A DNA stretch of 64,000 bases from Flavobacterium endophyticum (lineage in GTDB: Bacteria > Bacteroidota > Bacteroidia > Flavobacteriales > Flavobacteriaceae): assembly GCF_003634455.1 (NCBI RefSeq), contig NZ_RBLC01000001.1, forward strand, positions 2,002,417-2,066,416, written 5' to 3'. Made by a program: the position numbers and the translations under genes. The notes under the pieces were generated by a model, which saw only the letters and a list, made by a program, of their open reading frames with translations, ran no database searches and was not told the DNA's origin. Shown in pieces: positions 51,824 through 58,363 of the stretch (position 1 is its first letter; each line of letters begins with the position of its first letter).

Positions 51824-52792
51824 TTACGAATTATTCGCCTTGAATTCTTTTAATTTTTCTGTCAGCTTTGGAACGATTTCAAATGCATCTCCAACAACGC
51901 CATAATCGGCTACTTTAAAGAACGGTGCATCTGGATCTTGATTGATAACAACTTTTACTTTTGAAGAGTTGATCCCCGCGATATGCTGGATAGCACCAGA
52001 AATACCAATAGCAATATAAAGGTTGGTAGCTACGGGTTTTCCTGTTTGCCCAACGTGCTCGCTATGAGGTCTCCATCCTAAATCTGAAACTGGTTTTGAA
52101 CAAGCGGTAGCAGCTCCTAAAACAGTAGCAAGATCTTCCAGCATTCCCCAGTTTTCAGGTCCTTTTAGGCCTCTTCCTCCAGAAACTACAACTTCTGCAT
52201 CGGCAATAGTTACTTTTCCAGTTACTTTTTCAACATTTTCTACTTTTACTCCGAAGTCAGCGTCACCGATAGATGGCGAGAAATCTTCTTTAGTCAAAGA
52301 AGAAGCGCTTTCAAATACACCATATGAGTTTTTAGCCAATCCTAAGACTTTTACTTCTGTGTTGATTTCTGTAATATTGAATGCTTTATTTGAAAATGCA
52401 TTTCTTTTTACTTGGAAAGGAGAAGTGCTCACCGGCAATCCTACTACATTTGAAGCATAACCTGCATTAAGCGAAACGGCAACAAGCGGAGCCAAATATA
52501 GACTGTCTGTTGTTGAAGAAAGCAGGATTACTTTTGTGTTTTCTTTTTGAGCAGCTTGCTTGATCACATCAGCATAAGCTTTAGCCGTAAATTTTGATAA
52601 TTTATCGTCACTTACTTTTAAGACTTTGTCTACTCCGTATTTTGATAGTTCAGAAACATCGCCAGCATTGATTGTAACGGCTGTAACAGTTGTTCCTAAA
52701 GATTCTGCTACTTTTTTACCGTATGAAGCCAATTCGAAAGCAACTTTCTTGAATTTTCCTTCTGCAGATTCTGCGTATATTAATATTGACAT
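51824..52792 (-). CDS. etfA: electron transfer flavoprotein alpha subunit
   Basis: EtfA binds FAD and with EtfB carries electrons from acyl-CoA dehydrogenases to the quinone pool. The 322-residue protein has the C-terminal FAD domain with SGGRGLKGPENWGML, 'ACSKPVSDLGWRPHSEHVGQ', YIAIGISGAIQHIAGI and INQDPDAPFFKVADYG, all standard. It follows etfB on the same strand after a 105-bp spacer that holds a repeat element. Confidence 0.97.
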   Translation of the reverse strand: MSILIYAESAEGKFKKVAFELASYGKKVAESLGTTVTAVTINAGDVSELSKYGVDKVLKVSDDKLSKFTAKAYADVIKQAAQKENTKVILLSSTTDSLYLAPLVAVSLNAGYASNVVGLPVSTSPFQVKRNAFSNKAFNITEINTEVKVLGLAKNSYGVFESASSLTKEDFSPSIGDADFGVKVENVEKVTGKVTIADAEVVVSGGRGLKGPENWGMLEDLATVLGAATACSKPVSDLGWRPHSEHVGQTGKPVATNLYIAIGISGAIQHIAGINSSKVKVVINQDPDAPFFKVADYGVVGDAFEIVPKLTEKLKEFKANNS

Positions 52793-52802
52793 GATACTTT
52801 AT

Positions 52803-52900
52803 GATTTGTGATTTAGGATTTATGAAAGCAAATCTTAAATCGTTATTTTTTAATTTTACTGTTTTTACAACTAAAATTTGAAATCTAAAATCTCAAATTA
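52803..52900. repeat. inverted array of 7-nt GATTTNN repeats
   Basis: Left part: three GATTTNN heptads in phase (52803-52823). Two complementary AAATCNN heptads follow at 52830-52843, so GATTTAGGATTT (52810-52821) and AAATCTTAAATC (52830-52841) pair at 11 of 12 positions with an 8-nt loop. A further run of AAATNNN heptads lies at 52874-52900, reaching the etfB stop. The element takes up nearly all of the spacer. Confidence 0.7.
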
Positions 52901-53644
52901 TATAACTTTTGCTTCGTTATGCAATAGGTTGATAAGCTCGTCTAAGTTGTCTGGGCTGATTAGTTTTACCGCTGATTTTGGAGCTGGTTTTTCAAATTTT
53001 ACCGCTTTCGTGTTAGAATCAGCTGCAACTGGCTCAAGAATAGTCAAGGCTTTTGTCCTTGCTGTCATGATTCCTCTCATGTTTGGAATACGCAAGTCTT
53101 TTTCTTCTACCAAGCCTTTTTGTCCACCAATGATTAATGGCAATGTTGTAGCAACAGTTTCTTTTCCTCCATCGATTTCACGAACTGCTTTTACGTTGTT
53201 TCCGTCAACAGTTAAACTGATGCATGAGTTTACGAAATTTGAGTTTGTCAATCCTGCAATCATTCCTGGAACCATTCCTCCGTTATAATCTAGAGATTCT
53301 TTTCCGGCAATTACCAAATCATAGTTGCCGCTTTTGATTACTTCTGCTAATTGTTTAGCAACAAAGAAACCGTCAGTTGGATTCGCATTCACACGGATAG
53401 CTTCGTTAGCTCCGATTGCTAATGCTTTTCTTAAAGTTGCTTCTGTTTCTGGGCCTCCAACGTTGACTACAGTAACATTAGCGCCTTGTTGCTCTTGGAA
53501 CCAGATCGCTCTTGTCAAGCCGAATTCATCGTTAGGATTGATTACAAATTGTACTCCGTTTGTGTCAAATTCTGAATCGCCATTCGTAAAGTTGATTTTT
53601 GAAGTAGTATCAGGAACGTGACTGATGCAAACTAATATTTTCAT
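52898..53644 (-). CDS. etfB: electron transfer flavoprotein beta subunit
   Basis: EtfB pairs with EtfA and binds AMP. The 248-residue protein has MKILVCISHVPDTTSKINF at the start, FVINPNDEFGLTRAIWF, IAGKESLDYNGGMVPGMIAG and 'REIDGGKETVATTLPLIIGG', all ETF-beta landmarks. It is the first of the two genes in transcription order. No clear TAnnTTTG match is seen upstream. Confidence 0.97.
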   Translation of the reverse strand: MKILVCISHVPDTTSKINFTNGDSEFDTNGVQFVINPNDEFGLTRAIWFQEQQGANVTVVNVGGPETEATLRKALAIGANEAIRVNANPTDGFFVAKQLAEVIKSGNYDLVIAGKESLDYNGGMVPGMIAGLTNSNFVNSCISLTVDGNNVKAVREIDGGKETVATTLPLIIGGQKGLVEEKDLRIPNMRGIMTARTKALTILEPVAADSNTKAVKFEKPAPKSAVKLISPDNLDELINLLHNEAKVI

Positions 53645-53826
53645 TTTATATAAAATTATAGTGTTGATATTTAGGCTCCGAAATTAAACATTATAATTGA
53701 AATAAAAAACTATGCATGCATAATATTTTGATAATTCCTTTAGAACTATTTCGTTTTCGTTGTGGATTTGAGAATATTGTGAGAAAATTGAAAAGTTATA
53801 TCGATAGTAACTGCGTTTAAGTTTGG

Positions 53827-53834
53827 TATCTTTG
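53827..53834 (+). promoter_or_regulatory. -7 box of the MFS transporter gene
   Basis: TATCTTTG, an exact TAnnTTTG match, followed by GCAC and 18 nt before the start codon at 53853. No TTG at the right distance upstream. Confidence 0.5.
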
Positions 53835-53852
53835 CACTTTTAAAAGTTCCCA

Positions 53853-55037
53853 ATGAATACCTCTGCCCTAAAGCCTAATCCTATATATAATGTTCATTTC
53901 GGATTAGTATGCTTAAGCTCCTTGTTGTTTTCTGCAAGTTTTAATATGCTGATTCCGGAATTGCCAGAATATTTGAGCAGTATGGGTGGCGCGGAATACA
54001 AAGGATTGATTATCGCGCTTTTTACATTAACTGCAGGGATTTCTCGTCCGTTCAGCGGAAGGCTGACAGATACTTTGGGAAGGGTTCCGGTAATGGCGGT
54101 GGGTTCAATCGTATGTTTTGTTTGTGGTATTCTTTATCCGGTATTGGGAACTGTTTCAGGATTTTTATTCTTGAGATTGGTTCACGGATTTTCTACGGGT
54201 TTTAAACCCACGGCAACTGCGGCTTATGTTGCCGATATCATTCCGCGAGAGCGCTGGGGCGAAGCTTTGGGCATCCACGGGCTTTGCTTTAGTACGGGGA
54301 TGGCTATCGGCCCAGCCATCGGAAGTACGATCAAATTGCACTTTTCAATGGACATGTTGTTTTACGCGTCTTCTGCCTTTGCACTTTTGTCTATCATTAT
54401 TTTAATGAACATGAAGGAAACCTTGCAACACAAACATCGTTTTAGCCTTCATGTTTTGAAAATTTCACGAAAAGATATCATTGCTAAAGAAGTATTGCCT
54501 GCGGCAGTCGTTACTTTTCTGGCTTATATGGCTTATGGGGTAATCTTGACGCTGATTCCAGATTGGAGTCAGTTTTTGGGGATTGCCAACAAAGGGATGT
54601 TTTTTATGGTTTTCACGATTACGTCGTTGCTGATTCGTTTTGGTGCCGGAAAAGCTTCAGATAAGTACGGACGCCTGAAACCGATGAGTATAGGACTAGG
54701 AATCTTAATTATTTCCTTAATTGTTGTCGCTTTTTCTGATTCTATTGCTGGCCTTCTGACGGGAGCGGCTTTGTATGGAATCGCAACGGGAATTGTTTCG
54801 CCTGCTTTAAATGCATGGACGGTCGATATGAGCTATCCGGAGCATCGAGGTAAGGCTATGGCTACGATGTATATTGCTCTTGAAGCTGGGATTGGCCTTG
54901 GAGCTTTATTTGCAGGCTGGGTATACCAAGATGTAATTGCTAAAATTCCGATGATAATGTATTTGAGTGCCGGAACGACTTTCTTGGCTCTGGCTTATGT
55001 TTGGTTTTTCATTAGAAAAAACAAAGCCACAGTTTAG
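53853..55037 (+). CDS. MFS transporter, substrate unknown
   Basis: The 394-residue protein has about twelve membrane helices. The loop after TM2 carries GRLTDTLGRVPVM (MFS motif A), the matching loop in the second half has GKASDKYGRLKPMS, and TM5 has the Gly/Pro-rich run GLCFSTGMAIGPAIGS. This is the general drug/sugar-efflux type; substrate is not readable. It converges on the PL6-type lyase gene. Whether it moves lyase products is not known, and its own promoter has no copy of the palindrome found at the lyase gene. Confidence 0.85.
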   Translation: MNTSALKPNPIYNVHFGLVCLSSLLFSASFNMLIPELPEYLSSMGGAEYKGLIIALFTLTAGISRPFSGRLTDTLGRVPVMAVGSIVCFVCGILYPVLGTVSGFLFLRLVHGFSTGFKPTATAAYVADIIPRERWGEALGIHGLCFSTGMAIGPAIGSTIKLHFSMDMLFYASSAFALLSIIILMNMKETLQHKHRFSLHVLKISRKDIIAKEVLPAAVVTFLAYMAYGVILTLIPDWSQFLGIANKGMFFMVFTITSLLIRFGAGKASDKYGRLKPMSIGLGILIISLIVVAFSDSIAGLLTGAALYGIATGIVSPALNAWTVDMSYPEHRGKAMATMYIALEAGIGLGALFAGWVYQDVIAKIPMIMYLSAGTTFLALAYVWFFIRKNKATV

Positions 55038-55047
55038 TGTGGCTTTT
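55023..55047. terminator. shared hairpin terminator over the MFS stop codon
   Basis: AAAGCCACA pairs with TGTGGCTTT across a 6-nt loop. The MFS stop codon lies in the loop (55035-55037). T runs follow on both strands, so it can also end the convergent lyase transcript. Confidence 0.78.
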
Positions 55048-55064
55048 GCTTTCGATATTATAAT

Positions 55065-55076
55065 TTGGTTAACCAA
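55065..55076. promoter_or_regulatory. palindrome TTGGTTAACCAA downstream of the lyase gene
   Basis: A perfect 12-bp palindrome, identical to the one at 56928-56939 upstream of the same gene. It lies between the lyase stop codon (55079) and the shared terminator, so within the lyase 3' UTR. Likely a second site for the same regulator. Confidence 0.55.
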
Positions 55077-55078
55077 TA

Positions 55079-56860
55079 TTACTGTTTCATGATTTTATAA
55101 ATTCCTGATTTATTTGCTGTTTTTATTTTGGCAAAGTACAATCCTGCTGGCTGCTTTTCTAAGCTTATTTTAATCGTTCCAGAAATAGGAATATAAGTTT
55201 CTTCAGAAATTAATCGAGAATGTACGTCGTATATCGCTACAGTAGTTTCTTCCTGTGAGTCAAGGCTGATTTCAAAATTTCTTTTTGTTGGATTAGGATA
55301 GATGATTGCTTTCAGGATTTCTTGTTTATTTACTGAAAGCGCTTCTTCGTAAGCATTCGGACCGACGTCATTAATAGTCACAGGAAGATAAGCAACTGCT
55401 GCAGTACTATAATGATCTGCTCCGGCATTGCTTGTCGAAGGTCTTGCCTGGCCGTCGATGTCTTCGTTGATATTTAGCGTTGGGACGGCATTGCCAATAG
55501 TAGGAGACGAGCTGGTAGATTTCCATATTCCTCCGTTAATAGCAAGATTTGGATTTTGGACTACTGCTTGGCTCGTCGTAAAAGCTGGCCCTCCTTCGAT
55601 TAACTGTGCGCTTCCGGTCGGATATAAAATGTTATTGAGCCAAGTTACTTCTCCGAGCTGGTCGTTAAATATTTTAACTAGACTGTTTTGCGAGCCTGTT
55701 ACCAGATTGTTTGCTATGGTTATGTCTTCAAGTTTGATATTATAAGAGCCGTTTGATTTTGCGTAGCCAATCTGAATTCCGTAGGCGTTGTTGACTAGCG
55801 TATTATAAGCGACTGTTATTCGTTCTCCTCTAAAGTGCAAGCTAAAATCGGTGTCGATTCCAGTTCTTGCATCGCCTTGCGTGAGTGCAATCGGTGCGTC
55901 GAAAAGCGTTCCTTGAAGTCCTTCCAAATAGTTATTTTTAATCACATGGTCAGCACCATAAGCTCGAATTCCTCCAGTGTATATTGGTGTTGTTCCAAAC
56001 ATGCCATTAGGTTTGCCTCCGCCAAAAAAATAATTCCCTTCAGCAATATTCCGGTTGCCTTGACGCAAGGTCAATGAACCGTAATTTCTGTTGAATGTAT
56101 TGTGTCGTACAATGTTGTCGCATGATTTGACCGAAACAATTTCAGGATCTCCATCGCATTCCTCAAACAGGTTAAATTCTACGGTAGTAAAACCGCTCGA
56201 ATTACATAATTGGCTGTTTCCGATTCGAATAGCTTCTTTTTCATTTTCAAGTCTAGGACCATTGTTGTAGAAGTAATTGTGGTCAATTCGGTCGTATTGC
56301 GACTGCTGATTCACGGTCTGATCTTGATTATAAGTCCCGTCAATAGTAATGTAATTGCCTGCGGTAGTCTTGTTTTTAAAGATATTGTGATCGATCCTGT
56401 TGTGGTGGCTTAGAAACTGGAAGGTATAATCGTTGTAATAGCCTGCAACGACAAGCCATTTTATAGAATTTGTTGTCGTAAGCTCGAAGACATTCCGTGT
56501 AATTCTAATATTATTTGAGGCTTCAAGCTTGACTAATGTGTTATTGCTTTGGCAATTGAAGATAAATCCTTCCAGTATAATATGGGCTGATTTCTTAAAA
56601 ACAAAATGAGAATCGCCAGTAAAAGTAACGCCACCTACCGTTGCCGCTTTGATAGTAATTGGATTTTCTGCAGTTGCAATTTTGGTAAAGCTGCAGTAAA
56701 AGTCAGTATAAGTTCCGTTTGGAATTATAAATGTAGTTCCTGGCGCAGCGGCATTAACTTGCGTTTGCAGGCTGGTGTCGGTAGTGACATAGGTTTGTGA
56801 ATGTAGAGCGCTGCTCAATAGGAGTGCACAGAGGGTTGTAAAAAAGTATTTGACATGCAT
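55079..56860 (-). CDS. secreted PL6-type polysaccharide lyase (alginate or chondroitin) with T9SS signal
   Basis: PL6 enzymes cut uronate-containing chains, mostly alginate, some dermatan/chondroitin, by beta-elimination. The 593-residue protein has a signal peptide (about 1-22), a right-handed beta-helix (about 25-490), and a type A T9SS C-terminal domain (about 515-593, with IIYPNPTKRNFEISL, GLYFAKIKTANKSG). The family's catalytic pair is visible: Lys245 in IVSVKSCDN and Arg266 in GSLTLRQGNRN, as Lys250 and Arg271 in chondroitinase B. The metal-site region NGPRLENEKEAIRIGNSQ also fits. Alginate is the likelier substrate. No SusC/SusD or other lyase is near, so it is not in a classic utilisation locus. 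Confidence 0.85.
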   Translation of the reverse strand: MHVKYFFTTLCALLLSSALHSQTYVTTDTSLQTQVNAAAPGTTFIIPNGTYTDFYCSFTKIATAENPITIKAATVGGVTFTGDSHFVFKKSAHIILEGFIFNCQSNNTLVKLEASNNIRITRNVFELTTTNSIKWLVVAGYYNDYTFQFLSHHNRIDHNIFKNKTTAGNYITIDGTYNQDQTVNQQSQYDRIDHNYFYNNGPRLENEKEAIRIGNSQLCNSSGFTTVEFNLFEECDGDPEIVSVKSCDNIVRHNTFNRNYGSLTLRQGNRNIAEGNYFFGGGKPNGMFGTTPIYTGGIRAYGADHVIKNNYLEGLQGTLFDAPIALTQGDARTGIDTDFSLHFRGERITVAYNTLVNNAYGIQIGYAKSNGSYNIKLEDITIANNLVTGSQNSLVKIFNDQLGEVTWLNNILYPTGSAQLIEGGPAFTTSQAVVQNPNLAINGGIWKSTSSSPTIGNAVPTLNINEDIDGQARPSTSNAGADHYSTAAVAYLPVTINDVGPNAYEEALSVNKQEILKAIIYPNPTKRNFEISLDSQEETTVAIYDVHSRLISEETYIPISGTIKISLEKQPAGLYFAKIKTANKSGIYKIMKQ

Positions 56861-56900
56861 AGTGGTTGCGGTTTTTGGTTAAAATTTCCGTGTCTTCTTT

Positions 56901-56926
56901 TTATCCAAAAGTTGATTTTTGGATAA
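56901..56926. repeat. perfect inverted repeat in the lyase leader
   Basis: TTATCCAAAA (56901-56910) and TTTTGGATAA (56917-56926), 6-nt spacer. On the lyase transcript this would be a hairpin about 40 nt before the start codon; on DNA it could be a second protein site, beside the palindrome 1 bp away. Confidence 0.75.
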
Positions 56927-56927
56927 A

Positions 56928-56939
56928 TTGGTTAACCAA
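56928..56939. promoter_or_regulatory. operator-like palindrome TTGGTTAACCAA
   Basis: Perfect 12-bp palindrome that overlaps by 3 bp the -7 box of the lyase promoter, the position expected for a repressor site. Its identical twin is at 55065-55076. The regulator is not in the window. Confidence 0.65.
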
Positions 56940-56944
56940 ATATA
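56937..56944 (-). promoter_or_regulatory. -7 box of the lyase gene
   Basis: Minus strand TATATTTG, an exact TAnnTTTG match. Its last three bases are the first three of the palindrome. No good TTG -33 element upstream, which would fit a promoter that needs an activator or is tightly controlled. Confidence 0.55.
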
Positions 56945-57209
56945 GAATTTTTTTATATTGATAATTATTTAGTGTTATTTTTTAACATATTTTATTTTTA
57001 GGGATATTTTATTGTGTATTTATTGTTTTAAGTGTTTTCTTATTGAAGTTATGGTTGTCTAGTTGTTGTGTGTTTAAACTAAGCTAGCAATCACTTCGTT
57101 TCTTCGGGAAGGCTAGGGCTATATCGTTTTCGTTGAAATCTGCCCGTTCAAAAAGAATAATTAAGAACTTATTAATTATAATTTATTCGATTTAGTTGTT
57201 TAAAATAAT

Positions 57210-57217
57210 TATTTTTG
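57210..57217 (+). promoter_or_regulatory. -7 box of pdhB
   Basis: TATTTTTG followed by CC, matching TAnnTTTG, 33 nt before the pdhB start. Confidence 0.5.
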
Positions 57218-57250
57218 CCTTTCAATTTTTAGAAGATAATAAAACATAAT

Positions 57251-58228
57251 ATGAGAACAATCCAATTTAGAGAAGCAATCTGCGAGGCGATGAGCGAAGA
57301 GATGCGTCGTGATGAATCTATATATTTAATGGGTGAAGAAGTAGCCGAGTATAACGGTGCTTACAAAGCCTCAAAAGGAATGTTGGACGAATTTGGACCA
57401 AAAAGAGTAATCGATACTCCAATTGCTGAGCTTGGTTTTGCAGGTATTGCAGTAGGTTCTGCTATGAACGGCAACCGTCCGATTGTAGAATTCATGACCT
57501 TCAACTTTTCATTGGTTGGTATCGATCAGATCATTAACAATGCGGCAAAGATGCGCCAGATGTCTGCAGGACAGTTCCCAATGCCAATGGTTTTTAGAGG
57601 GCCGACGGCTTCTGCAGGACAATTAGGAGCAACGCACTCGCAAGCTTTTGAAAACTGGTTTGCCAATACGCCTGGATTAAAAGTGGTAGTTCCATCTAGC
57701 GTATACGATGCAAAAGGATTGTTGAAATCGGCTATTCGTGACAACGATCCGGTTATCTTCATGGAATCAGAGCAGATGTACGGAGACAAAGGTGAAGTTC
57801 CTGAAGGAGAATATACAATTCCGCTTGGCGTAGCCGATATCAAAAGAGAAGGTACTGATGTGACTATCGTTTCTTTTGGTAAAATCATCAAAGAGGCATA
57901 TGCTGCGGCAGAAGAATTGCAAAAAGAAGGAATCTCTTGTGAAATCGTTGACTTGAGAACAGTTCGTCCGATGGATCATGAGACTATCTTGAAATCTGTG
58001 AAAAAAACCAACAGATTAGTTGTTTTAGAAGAAGCTTGGCCGTTTGCCAGCGTTGCTTCAGAGATCACCTATATCGTTCAAGAAAGAGCTTTTGATTATC
58101 TAGATGCGCCTATCCAAAGAATCACGACAGCTGATACTCCAGCGCCTTACTCACCAACACTTTTAAAAGAGTGGTTGCCAAATGCTGCCGATGTTATCAA
58201 AGCCGTAAAAAAAGTAATGTATAAATAA
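57251..58228 (+). CDS. pdhB: pyruvate dehydrogenase E1 beta subunit
   Basis: PdhB with PdhA forms the thiamine-dependent E1 of pyruvate dehydrogenase. The 325-residue protein has MGEEVAEYNGAYKASKGML, DTPIAELGFAGIAVGSAMNG and RGPTASAGQLGATHSQAFEN, all E1-beta landmarks, and the C-terminal domain ending LPNAADVIKAVKKVMYK. Its partner pdhA and the E2 gene are not in view, so in this genome the complex is encoded at separate places, as is common in flavobacteria. Confidence 0.95.
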   Translation: MRTIQFREAICEAMSEEMRRDESIYLMGEEVAEYNGAYKASKGMLDEFGPKRVIDTPIAELGFAGIAVGSAMNGNRPIVEFMTFNFSLVGIDQIINNAAKMRQMSAGQFPMPMVFRGPTASAGQLGATHSQAFENWFANTPGLKVVVPSSVYDAKGLLKSAIRDNDPVIFMESEQMYGDKGEVPEGEYTIPLGVADIKREGTDVTIVSFGKIIKEAYAAAEELQKEGISCEIVDLRTVRPMDHETILKSVKKTNRLVVLEEAWPFASVASEITYIVQERAFDYLDAPIQRITTADTPAPYSPTLLKEWLPNAADVIKAVKKVMYK

Positions 58229-58230
58229 GT

Positions 58231-58307
58231 TTTTGAGCTCTTTTAGATGTCAGATTTTTCGAATAATCAAAAAATCTAAATATCAAGAAATCAAACACTC
58301 AAATTAA
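58231..58307. repeat. imperfect inverted element with heptad-like words
   Basis: Outer ends TTTTGAG (58231-58237) and CTCAAA (58298-58303) are complementary. Inner ends AGATTTTT (58252-58259) and AAAAATCT (58270-58277) form a perfect 8-bp stem with a 10-nt loop. Between, the right arm shows 7-nt spacing of AAATC/AAT-type words. It lies between pdhB and its terminator. Confidence 0.55.
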
Positions 58308-58316
58308 CTATATTTG

Positions 58317-58353
58317 AAACTTCATCAGAATAATTTTGATGAAGTTTTTTTTT
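58317..58353 (+). terminator. pdhB terminator
   Basis: AAACTTCATCA and TGATGAAGTTT pair across a 9-nt loop, followed by a T run of about nine. It ends 11 bp before the start codon of the next gene. Confidence 0.85.
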
Positions 58354-58363
58354 GCAATAAAAT

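Larger units (their letters stand above)
56861..57250. other. 390-bp intergenic region, lyase and pdhB promoters
   Basis: The left 85 bp belong to the lyase: half-palindrome TTGGTTAA at 56875-56882, an inverted repeat at 56901-56926, the full palindrome at 56928-56939 and a -7 box at 56937-56944. The right end holds the pdhB promoter at 57210. Between about 56945 and 57200 the sequence is AT-rich and I see no gene or repeat. Confidence 0.6.
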
